From the NCBI GenBank assembly GCA_045627385.1, contig JAZQNO010000025.1:1-64000 (forward strand): DNA of 64,000 nt, in the 5' to 3' direction. A program made the translations under genes and the position numbers. Under the pieces are notes generated by a model, which saw only the letters and a program-made list of their open reading frames with translations, ran no database searches and was not told where the DNA came from. This document shows, in pieces, positions 16,737 to 24,573 of the stretch (the first letter of the stretch is position 1; each line of letters opens with the position of its first letter). Origin of the DNA: UBA1757 sp045627385 (GTDB lineage: Bacteria > Bacteroidota > Bacteroidia > Bacteroidales > UBA1402).

Positions 16737-19700
16737 AACATACGGCATTGATCCTTACCTTGTTGGCATCGACTGCCATGGCGTGGGCATCGCCCGTCGT
16801 CAAACTGCAGTCCTTGGACCGACAGTCGGAGAACACTCCTTCGCCGGATTTTCCCGACTATTCCTATGTGGGCTATCGCGCCGGTCAGGAGGCAGTGCCT
16901 GTGGCCGAAGTGAAGGCTTTTGTCCCTGCCCGCGAGGGCGATATGACGGTCGACATTCAGGCTGCCATCGACTATGTGAGCTCGCTTCCGCTCGATGAGA
17001 ACGGACTTCGTGGCGCTGTGCTGCTCGATGCCGCCACCTATCGTCTGGAAGGCGGTCTCCGCCTGGCTGCCAGCGGTGTTGTCCTCAGGGGCAGCGGTAG
17101 CGGCAAACAGATGACGCATCTGCTCGGATTGGGGCAGGACCGTACCACCGTTTTGCGTATCGCAGGCAAGTCCGACCGCAGGGAATCGCGTCCTATGGCC
17201 ATTTCCGCAGAAGTGGCTGTCGGTTCTATGGAAGTGACGGTCGCCGGACATGCGTTCCAAGCGGGCGATCAGCTCCGCGTCAACCGCCGCTGTCTTCAGG
17301 AATGGATTGATGAGATGGATATGAACAGTTTCGGCGGCGAATCCAGTTATATCGGTTGGAAACCGGGTGATGACAGAGGCCGTCCAGGTGATGTCGATAT
17401 CCATTGGGACCGCGTCGTCAAGGCTGTCAAGGGTGATGTCCTCGTTTTGGATGCACCCATCACCTGTGCCATCTCCTTGGGAGAGGGTAACGTGACTTCT
17501 TACGAATGGCCCGGCCGCATTGAAAACTGCGGTGTCGAGAATATCAGTTTCGAATCGGAAAACTTCAGCTATCAGCAGGATGGCGAAACATACGGCGAGG
17601 ACACCCATCGTTGGATTGCCGTTGAAATGGACCATCTTCGCGATGCCTGGGTGCGTCAGTGCCGTTTCGAAGGATTCGTCATGTCGAGCGTTTTCGTGGC
17701 TCCCGGTGCCAACCGCGTCACGGTGGCCAACTGCGAAAGCCTTGTCGATGACAGGGACGGACAGATTGACAAGACCTACCTCACCATGGGCGGACAAAGC
17801 CTGTTCATCCATCTGAAAGCCAGCGGCGACGCCCGCCATTTCCTGGCCGTGGGCCGTTGTGTTCCGGGTCCTGTCGCTTTTGTGGACTGTCAGCTGTCGG
17901 GCAATGCCGATTCCTACAGCGGCACCATCGACGCATGGTCGACGGGTGTCCTTCTTGACCGTATCGTCACCGATGGTACGCTGGCCATGGCCAACCGCGC
18001 TCAAGACAATATGGGCGCTGGCTGGACTACCGGAAACTCCATGATGTGGAACTGCCAGGCTGCACAGATTCTGGCTGTCACTCCTCCCACTGCCGACAAC
18101 TGGGTATACGGTTGCTTGAGTGAGACCCGGCGCGACAAGGTGGACGAATGCGTTTTCGGAAACGCGACTTGGGTGAAATTGGGTGAGAAAACCGAACCCA
18201 AAAGCCTGTACGAAGACCAGCTGGCCAAACGTCAGCTAAAGGGTCAGGAGTCGGATCCTGTCAGTTTCGACAATCGTACAACTCAGGAAATGAGCACTGT
18301 ATGGCAGTCGTTCCGTCAGGAAAAGAAAGCCTACGATGGCCCGAAAATGGGTCTGACACCGGCTGGTGTGCTGGCTCGTGACGGCAAGATTCTGAGAGGT
18401 TATTCTCAAGGCGTCGTCTGGTGGAACGGTTCTTTGAAAGACCGCTACACCTACAATGCCGGCATTGGCCTGACACGTTACGCTCCGGGTCTTGTCGGCA
18501 ATGCCTTCACCGATGATTTGGACGAGCTCACCGACCGCATGGCCGCATCCGGTCGGCTGATTACCGACCATCACTACGGTCTCTGGTATGACCGCCGCCG
18601 CGACGACCACGAACGTATCGCCCGTATGGACAACTGCGTATGGCCGCCTTTCTACGAGCAGCCTTTCGCCCGCAGCGGACAGGGTTACGCTTGGGACGGT
18701 CTCACCAAATACGATCTGACCAAATGGAATGTCTGGTATTGGAACCGTCTGAAGAAATACGCCGACCTGGCCGATGAAAAAGGCCTGATTCTGTTCCATC
18801 AGAACTATTTCCAGCACAATATTATCGAGGCCGGTGCCCATTGGGCCGACTGCCCTTGGCGTGCTGCCAACAACATCAACGGAACGGGTTTTGCCGAGCC
18901 GGTTCCCTATGCCAGCGACAAGCGCGTCTATATGGCCGAACAGTTCTACAATATCAACGACGAACACCTTGCCTCACTGCACCGCAACTATATCCGCAAA
19001 TGTCTGGACAACTTCGCCGACAACGGCTCGGTCATCCAGTTCATCGGCGAAGAATTCACAGGCCCGCTGCATTTCGTGCAGTTCTGGCTGGATGTCATCG
19101 CCGAATGGGAGGCCGAAACCGGACTGCACCCCTTGATTGGATTGAGCGTGACCAAAGACGTTCAGGATGCCATCCTGGCCGATTCCAAGCGTGCGGCAGT
19201 CGTCGATGTGATTGATATCAAGTATTGGCGTCCCACCATGACTGGTTTCTATGCGCCGCAGGGAGGCCTTTCTCTGGCTCCCCGCCAGTTTGACCGTCTC
19301 AGAGGCGACCAGTTCTCGGTACAGGCCGAAGTCAAAGCCACCACCATGGAAGAACGTACCTACGAAGTGGTATCGGATTATCGCAGCCGCTTCCCCGACA
19401 AGGCTGTCATCTGCTCCTCACAAGGCAGTTCTTGGGCGGCTTTTATGGGCGGTGCCTCTCTGACTACCGTTCGTGGAGATTTTCCTGAAGAGTTTCTGAA
19501 GATGGCCACCCGACTGCAGCCGCTGACAGCAGCCGATCCCACCGGATGCTGGGTGCTGGGCGCTCCGAAGATTGGCTACATCGCTTACGGACGCAATGGA
19601 ACACGCATTGATCTCAAGTCGGACCGCAAGTCTTACAAAGCCCAATGGCTCGATCAGAGAACGGGCCAGCCAAAGGGCGAACCCTTCAAAGTCAAGGGCA

Positions 19701-19750
19701 AACGTGTCTTTGAAACAGAAGAAAGCGGTCTCCTGTGGCTTTATCGTTAA
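16733..19750 (+). CDS. Secreted two-domain beta-helix/TIM-barrel protein, paralogue C
   Basis: 1005 residues, signal peptide MKHTALILTLLASTAMAWASP. Same layout as the proteins at 2890 and 6075: DYSYVGYRAGQEAVPVAEVKAF, VDIQAAIDYVSSLP, beta-helix turns, then LARDGKILRGYSQG and the barrel-like domain with GLWYDRRRDDHERIARMDN, HQNYFQHNIIEAGAHWADCP and FIGEEFTGPLHFVQFWLDV. It is closer to paralogue A than to B in the barrel (GEEFTGPLHFVQF) and shares the long QEWIDEMDMNSFGGESSYIG insert. The start codon overlaps the preceding stop (ATGA), suggesting translational coupling. Confidence 0.75.
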   Translation: MKHTALILTLLASTAMAWASPVVKLQSLDRQSENTPSPDFPDYSYVGYRAGQEAVPVAEVKAFVPAREGDMTVDIQAAIDYVSSLPLDENGLRGAVLLDAATYRLEGGLRLAASGVVLRGSGSGKQMTHLLGLGQDRTTVLRIAGKSDRRESRPMAISAEVAVGSMEVTVAGHAFQAGDQLRVNRRCLQEWIDEMDMNSFGGESSYIGWKPGDDRGRPGDVDIHWDRVVKAVKGDVLVLDAPITCAISLGEGNVTSYEWPGRIENCGVENISFESENFSYQQDGETYGEDTHRWIAVEMDHLRDAWVRQCRFEGFVMSSVFVAPGANRVTVANCESLVDDRDGQIDKTYLTMGGQSLFIHLKASGDARHFLAVGRCVPGPVAFVDCQLSGNADSYSGTIDAWSTGVLLDRIVTDGTLAMANRAQDNMGAGWTTGNSMMWNCQAAQILAVTPPTADNWVYGCLSETRRDKVDECVFGNATWVKLGEKTEPKSLYEDQLAKRQLKGQESDPVSFDNRTTQEMSTVWQSFRQEKKAYDGPKMGLTPAGVLARDGKILRGYSQGVVWWNGSLKDRYTYNAGIGLTRYAPGLVGNAFTDDLDELTDRMAASGRLITDHHYGLWYDRRRDDHERIARMDNCVWPPFYEQPFARSGQGYAWDGLTKYDLTKWNVWYWNRLKKYADLADEKGLILFHQNYFQHNIIEAGAHWADCPWRAANNINGTGFAEPVPYASDKRVYMAEQFYNINDEHLASLHRNYIRKCLDNFADNGSVIQFIGEEFTGPLHFVQFWLDVIAEWEAETGLHPLIGLSVTKDVQDAILADSKRAAVVDVIDIKYWRPTMTGFYAPQGGLSLAPRQFDRLRGDQFSVQAEVKATTMEERTYEVVSDYRSRFPDKAVICSSQGSSWAAFMGGASLTTVRGDFPEEFLKMATRLQPLTAADPTGCWVLGAPKIGYIAYGRNGTRIDLKSDRKSYKAQWLDQRTGQPKGEPFKVKGKRVFETEESGLLWLYR

Positions 19751-19771
19751 CATCCTCATCTACCGGTACGT

Positions 19772-21376
19772 ATGAAACGAATCCTTATATGTTTGGCAAT
19801 TGCCGTTATCAGCCTGTCCCTTTTCGCCCAGGAAGGGCGCCGTATGGGACAGGACATTGATTTTTCCTATTGCGGATACCAGTACTCCGAACAGGCCGTT
19901 CCCACCTTGCCTGTCAAAGCTGTCGTGCCTGTTCACAAGGGAGACATGTCAGCCGACATTCAGGCTGCCATCGATTATGTTTCCGCTCTGCCTGCCGATG
20001 AAAACGGCTGGCGCGGAGCTGTGCTGCTTGAAAAAGGCGAATACCGTCTCGACAAGTCGCTCAGCATTCTCGCTTCGGGTGTGGTGCTTCGCGGCAGCGG
20101 TATGGACGACGCCCAGACGGGTACGCTGCTCAAGTCAGAGCAGGAGATAGCCTTGGTGTGCATCGGCAAGGAAGAAACTGCCGCTTCCTTCGGCGCTTTC
20201 AGGGATGTGCAGGGTGAACTCCCTGTCGGGACTTCTCAGATAGAGGTGTTGAAGCATGGCTGCAAGGTCGGTGACGAAATCTGTATCCGTCAGAAGGCGC
20301 TGCTGGTTCCAGTGACCGACGGACGTCCGGGAAGCAAGGGAACCCGTGTGGAATCGCCTGTCGTATGGCGTCGTTGGGTGACGGCCGTCCAGGGCAATAC
20401 GCTCACTTTGGACGCTCCTCTCACTTTCAGCTTGCCGCAGGACGGCCGCTCGGCCGAAATGTGCCGGGTGACCAAGTCTGTCTATATGGAAGAGACCGGT
20501 GTGGAGAATCTCTGCATGGAAAGCGCAGGCAAGGCCATCACGGTCTGCCAGCTGCACAACGGTTGGATCCGCCGTGTTCAGTTCGACACGAACGACAACG
20601 GAATCGAACTGGCCGCTTCGGTATCCAATATGACGGTAGAGGACTGCTTGAGTCAGAATCGGTCAAAGACTGCATTCCTTCTGGCAGGCAGCCGCTGCCT
20701 GCTGCAGCGGCTGCAGGTCCGGCACGGACAGCAGAGTTTCCGCGTGGCTCAAGGAACTGAAGGCCCCAATGCCTGGGTTCAGTGCTGGTCGATCGACCCC
20801 GCTTCCTGGAGCGGTCTCGAAGGCCCGATTCTCGAAGCCGGACATCCGACGACCGGCTGCAATCTCGACCTTTCGAGCGGTGTCCTCTTCGACATCTGTT
20901 CGGTCCACCGCCAAGCTTTGCGTTTGGACAATCCCAATCCGGCCAATCCTTTCGAATCGTGCTGCGGTACCAATTGTACCTTTTGGAATTCTCAGGCGGC
21001 TATGCTTTCCTGCACGAAACCCGATTGGGACAACAACTATGCTTTCGGCGCCTGGGGCCAGTTCAACGGCCGCGGCTACTGGAACGGAGCCAACAACCAT
21101 TCTTCGCCCTGGAGCCTGTTCTACAGCCAGCTTCAGCATCGCGCTTCCCGAATGGAAGGAGCAGCGGCTGAGGCCTGTCAGTCCAATGCCCGGACCAACA
21201 GCTCACGTCTGATCACGCTGAGCGGAGGCGGTACCTCTACGGTGGAAGACGCCCGTTACCAGACGGAGCGTTCCCGCAAGGGCGAGACGATGATTTCCGA
21301 GCGGATCGCTCAGACCGTCGTTTCCGACCCGATTGATACGAGTTTTGAAGAATCTATGAAAACTATTTGGAAATGA
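19772..21376 (+). CDS. Beta-helix-only paralogue D, lacking the C-terminal barrel domain
   Basis: 534 residues, signal peptide MKRILICLAIAVISLSLFAQE. It matches the N-terminal half of paralogue B: DFSYCGYQYSEQAVPTLPVKA, ADIQAAIDYVSALP, and GAWGQFNGRGYWNGANNH compared with GAWGGFNGKGYWNGANTH in B. It stops right after SFEESMKTIWK, the place where B continues as ASMKTVWQKF into the linker and second domain. So the protein ends at the domain border. It is either a genuine single-domain enzyme or a paralogue that lost its barrel. The stop overlaps the next ATG (ATGA at 21373-21376), so no remnant of the missing domain lies downstream. Confidence 0.75.
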   Translation: MKRILICLAIAVISLSLFAQEGRRMGQDIDFSYCGYQYSEQAVPTLPVKAVVPVHKGDMSADIQAAIDYVSALPADENGWRGAVLLEKGEYRLDKSLSILASGVVLRGSGMDDAQTGTLLKSEQEIALVCIGKEETAASFGAFRDVQGELPVGTSQIEVLKHGCKVGDEICIRQKALLVPVTDGRPGSKGTRVESPVVWRRWVTAVQGNTLTLDAPLTFSLPQDGRSAEMCRVTKSVYMEETGVENLCMESAGKAITVCQLHNGWIRRVQFDTNDNGIELAASVSNMTVEDCLSQNRSKTAFLLAGSRCLLQRLQVRHGQQSFRVAQGTEGPNAWVQCWSIDPASWSGLEGPILEAGHPTTGCNLDLSSGVLFDICSVHRQALRLDNPNPANPFESCCGTNCTFWNSQAAMLSCTKPDWDNNYAFGAWGQFNGRGYWNGANNHSSPWSLFYSQLQHRASRMEGAAAEACQSNARTNSSRLITLSGGGTSTVEDARYQTERSRKGETMISERIAQTVVSDPIDTSFEESMKTIWK

Positions 21377-23301
21377 AACAGCTGAATGTCATCCTCGCGC
21401 TTGCGGCCCTTTGGGCGGTTCTTCCCATGAGCGCGCAGACCCTCGATCCTACCCGTGACCTGGTGCATTATTCCGGCACGGTAATGTCGAATGTCGACTA
21501 TCATCATGGCCAGCTGCAGCCGGCCATCGGCGTGCACTGTCAGCAGATCATGCGCGCCAACCGCGAAATGCCCGAGGAATCCGACGGTTTCGGATGGACC
21601 TACAATCATGCTCCGATGATTGCCTACTGGCAGGGACGCTATTATGTGGAATACCTCAGCGATCCTGTCAGCGAGCACGTCGCTCCCGGCCAGACATTGG
21701 TCATGAGTTCGGCCGACGGGCAGAACTGGAGTCGGCCAGAGGTCATCTTCCCGGAATATCTCATTCCCGAGGGTTTCCAAAAAACGCCTGAAAGCCCCAA
21801 GGCCGACGGAAAGACCGCCGCGGTGATGCATCAGCGGGTCGGCTTCTATGTGTCCCCCAAATCGGGAAAACTGCTTGCGCTCGGATTCTATGGCGTGTCG
21901 CTGGTCTACAAAGACGATCCCAACGATGGAAACGGCATCGGACGTGTCGTGCGTGAAATCAAGTCCGACGGAAGTTTTGGCCCCATCTACTTTCTCCATT
22001 ACAACCATCTGTTCAATCCGGAGAATGCCAAGGACAAACAGGCGCCCGTGCTGACTGCCGACGGCAAGAAGTTCTATCCAACGGCCTATCCTTTTTATAA
22101 GAAGTCGAAGGACAAAAAGTTTGTGGCCGCATGCGACGAAATCCTCTCCAACCCGCTGTATACGATGCAGATGGTGGAGGAATCGGACCGCAACGATCCG
22201 ATGATTCCGCTTCATAAGGAATACAAGGCCTTCTCCTATTATCATCTCGACAACGGCGATGTGGTGGCTCTGTGGAAACACGCTCTCACTTCCATCAGCC
22301 ATGACGAAGGGCAGACTTGGTATCAGCCCGTGGGCCGTTCTTTCGGATTTGTCAACAGCAATGCCAAAATTTGGGGACAGCGCACTTCCGACGGACGTTT
22401 CGCCACGGTCTACAATCCTTCTGAATACCGTTGGCCGCTGGCTATTTCAACTTCCGACGATGGTTTGGAATATAAAGATCTGATGCTGGTTCACGGCGAA
22501 ATCAGCCCGATGCGTTACGGCGGACAGTACAAGAGTTTCGGTCCGCAGTATGTGCGTGGTATTCAGGAAGGCAACGGACAGCCCGAAGACGGCAAGATTT
22601 GGCTCACCTACAGTATGAACAAGGAAGACATCTGGGTGGCTTCCGTGCCTGTTCCCGTGGTCTGTCAGGCTGCCGCCCACGAATCGGACGTGTTCGCCGA
22701 AATGCCCGACGGACACGAACTGGACCGCTGGAACACCTATGACATGGTCTGGGCTTCTGCCCGCATCGAAAAGAACGGACAGGGCAATAAGGCCTTGTTC
22801 CTCAGAGATAAGGATCCTTTCGACTATGCTTGCGTCCAGAAGATCATTCCTTCCTCGGCCGCCACTCGCGTCGAACTGGAGGTAACTCCTCATCAGAACG
22901 ATTTCGGAACGCTCCATATAGAAATGCAGGATGCGAAAGGCTTGCCTTCGTTGCGTATCAGTTTCAACCCCGACGGACGCATCTACACCAAATCAGGTGC
23001 CCGCTACAGCAGCATCGGCTCTTACGTGGCCGGACAGACGTACCGTCTGGTCATTGAAACCGACTGCCTGCATCGCGCCTACACGGTCAGCGTCAACGGC
23101 GGCCGTCCGGTGACCAAGATTTTCTATGCTCCTTCGGCTGCTTTGGAACGTGTGATGTTCCGCACGGGTGAACCTCGTGTCGAACCTACCCCTGAAACGC
23201 CGGCCGACCGGTACACGGATATGGAAAACGCTTCCTCTGTCGATCCCAAGGAAGCCGTCTTCGAGATTCACTCGCTCAAGACATCTGCCAGACAGTTGTA
23301 G
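21373..23301 (+). CDS. Secreted sialidase-like beta-propeller glycosidase with a C-terminal lectin-like domain
   Basis: 642 residues, signal peptide MKQLNVILALAALWAVLPMSAQ. Residues about 25-430 look like a five- or six-bladed propeller with Asp-box-like turns (SSADGQNWSRPEV, SHDEGQTWYQPV, STSDDGLEYKDL). Residues about 450-620 look like a concanavalin-type sandwich (FGTLHIEMQDAKG, VETDCLHRAYTVSVNGG). Sialidase-fold enzymes often release 2-keto-3-deoxy acids; in RG-II these are Kdo and Dha, and the GH143 Dha hydrolase is, as far as I recall, a propeller. I cannot assign a family by eye. Start ATG 21373 overlaps the stop of paralogue D. The 3' end overlaps the convergent thiamine gene by 34 bases. 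Confidence 0.65.
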   Translation: MKQLNVILALAALWAVLPMSAQTLDPTRDLVHYSGTVMSNVDYHHGQLQPAIGVHCQQIMRANREMPEESDGFGWTYNHAPMIAYWQGRYYVEYLSDPVSEHVAPGQTLVMSSADGQNWSRPEVIFPEYLIPEGFQKTPESPKADGKTAAVMHQRVGFYVSPKSGKLLALGFYGVSLVYKDDPNDGNGIGRVVREIKSDGSFGPIYFLHYNHLFNPENAKDKQAPVLTADGKKFYPTAYPFYKKSKDKKFVAACDEILSNPLYTMQMVEESDRNDPMIPLHKEYKAFSYYHLDNGDVVALWKHALTSISHDEGQTWYQPVGRSFGFVNSNAKIWGQRTSDGRFATVYNPSEYRWPLAISTSDDGLEYKDLMLVHGEISPMRYGGQYKSFGPQYVRGIQEGNGQPEDGKIWLTYSMNKEDIWVASVPVPVVCQAAAHESDVFAEMPDGHELDRWNTYDMVWASARIEKNGQGNKALFLRDKDPFDYACVQKIIPSSAATRVELEVTPHQNDFGTLHIEMQDAKGLPSLRISFNPDGRIYTKSGARYSSIGSYVAGQTYRLVIETDCLHRAYTVSVNGGRPVTKIFYAPSAALERVMFRTGEPRVEPTPETPADRYTDMENASSVDPKEAVFEIHSLKTSARQL

Positions 23302-23972
23302 ACGATTGTCCAAGCGGAACATTCGACTTCGAACGAATCTCCGACTGTCTCATTCAAGGTGGCTTGCCACCAGCGCCTGAGCACCTGTGCGTGCAAAGGC
23401 CATCGAAGGCCCTCCAACGTGAGGGCTTCGTTGTCTGTAGGAAAAATGGAAACCTCCCGTCCCGGACGGCAGGCAAATCGGGCTCTGCCGCGGATGGCCG
23501 TCATCCAGCCGTAGTCGCTCAGCATCCTGATTTCGGCCCGAGTGCCGTCTGACACCGATTCCAGCGATTCGCAGAAGTCGGCCAGATGGCTGATGTTGCC
23601 CAAAGTGTGGTCTTCGCGCTTGCCCGTGGCGCCTAGAATCAGCATCCGGCGAAAGCCTTGAGCGCAGGCATATCTGAACGCTTTGCAAAGGTCGTTGGTT
23701 TCCTGTTCGTCAATCCGGACAAGAGGACTCCCTGTCTCATGAAGGCGCTCAATCGTTTCGGACGAGAGCGAATCGCAGTCTCCGACGGTGGCCAATGGCC
23801 TCATTCCCATGTGGATAAGACTTTCTGCGGCGCTGTCACAGCAGATGACACGTTCTGAAAAACGGTGGAGAAAACTCAGGGCAAGTGCGGAGCGCGGTTC
23901 TTCGCCGGCGGCCAGAATGACCGCCTCAGGTTCGAAATGTTCGATGGAAGGGTAAAATCGGGTTTCGTCCAT
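23268..23972 (-). CDS. Thiamine pyrophosphokinase
   Basis: 234 residues. Motifs of the family are seen: VGDCDSLS (nucleotide/magnesium loop), DEQETNDLCKA, LGATGKREDHTLGNI and IFPTDNEALTLEGLRWPL. The enzyme transfers pyrophosphate from ATP to thiamine, trapping imported vitamin as TPP. Start ATG at 23972 lies two bases after the PnuT stop; the longer frame upstream would run through pnuT. It is the last gene of the riboswitch-controlled operon. Its last 34 bases overlap the convergent sialidase-like gene, which leaves no room for a separate terminator. Confidence 0.88.
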   Translation of the reverse strand: MDETRFYPSIEHFEPEAVILAAGEEPRSALALSFLHRFSERVICCDSAAESLIHMGMRPLATVGDCDSLSSETIERLHETGSPLVRIDEQETNDLCKAFRYACAQGFRRMLILGATGKREDHTLGNISHLADFCESLESVSDGTRAEIRMLSDYGWMTAIRGRARFACRPGREVSIFPTDNEALTLEGLRWPLHAQVLRRWWQATLNETVGDSFEVECSAWTIVYNCLADVLSE

Positions 23973-23973
23973 A

Positions 23974-24567
23974 TCAGATGTGGGTTTGCGTTTGCTTGGA
24001 AAGTCTTGTCCAATGGATGAATCCACAGGCGCTGACGATGGTGTAAATGCCGTAATACACCGAGGAAGGGTAGAGGCCCTGATGGTAGAACACCAGACAC
24101 TGCATTCCGTTGACGACGAGCCAGACAATCCACTGGTCGATGCGCTTGCAGGCCAGCATCCAGGTGGCCAGCAGACTGAGCGCCGTCATCAGGCTGTCTG
24201 CCAGAGGCACGGAACTGCCCGATTTTTCCAGAAAAAGATAAAACAGAAAGCTCATCAGAGCTGTCGCGGGAAGGTAGACCAGCCAGTCTTTCCAGGAACT
24301 GAACCGCAGGTGGCTGTCGCTTCGCTTTTTCCCCCATCGCCACCAACCGTAGATGCCGGCCAGCACATAATAGAGATTGACGAGCATCAGGCCGTAGATG
24401 CGGTTGTGCCAGAAAATGAGGATATAGGCGCCCGACATCAGAATGTAGAGTGGCCACATCCGGACATCGGCCTTGTATTCCAAAACGATGTACGCCAAAC
24501 CAATGAGGCAGGCGATCAGTTCCAATCCGTTGAAACCGGCGAAGTTGAAGGAAAGCAACGTGTCCAT
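23974..24567 (-). CDS. pnuT: PnuT-type thiamine transporter (PnuC family)
   Basis: 197 residues with about seven membrane segments. PnuC-family features include NGLELIACLIGLAYIVLEYK, YGLMLVNLYYVLAGIYGWWRWG and the later WLVVNGMQCLVFYHQGLY. The aromatic GIYGWWRW stretch is characteristic of vitamin transporters of this family. It lies between a TonB-dependent receptor and thiamine pyrophosphokinase behind a TPP riboswitch, so thiamine is the substrate, crossing the inner membrane by facilitated diffusion and trapped by phosphorylation. Start ATG 24567 is chosen over TTG 24573. Confidence 0.9.
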   Translation of the reverse strand: MDTLLSFNFAGFNGLELIACLIGLAYIVLEYKADVRMWPLYILMSGAYILIFWHNRIYGLMLVNLYYVLAGIYGWWRWGKKRSDSHLRFSSWKDWLVYLPATALMSFLFYLFLEKSGSSVPLADSLMTALSLLATWMLACKRIDQWIVWLVVNGMQCLVFYHQGLYPSSVYYGIYTIVSACGFIHWTRLSKQTQTHI

Positions 24568-24573
24568 AGGCAA

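Noticed and set aside
23268..24128. Longer thiamine pyrophosphokinase starting at 24128
   Set aside because: The extra 52 residues would overlap pnuT and are not family-like; the ATG at 23972 right after the pnuT stop is preferred.
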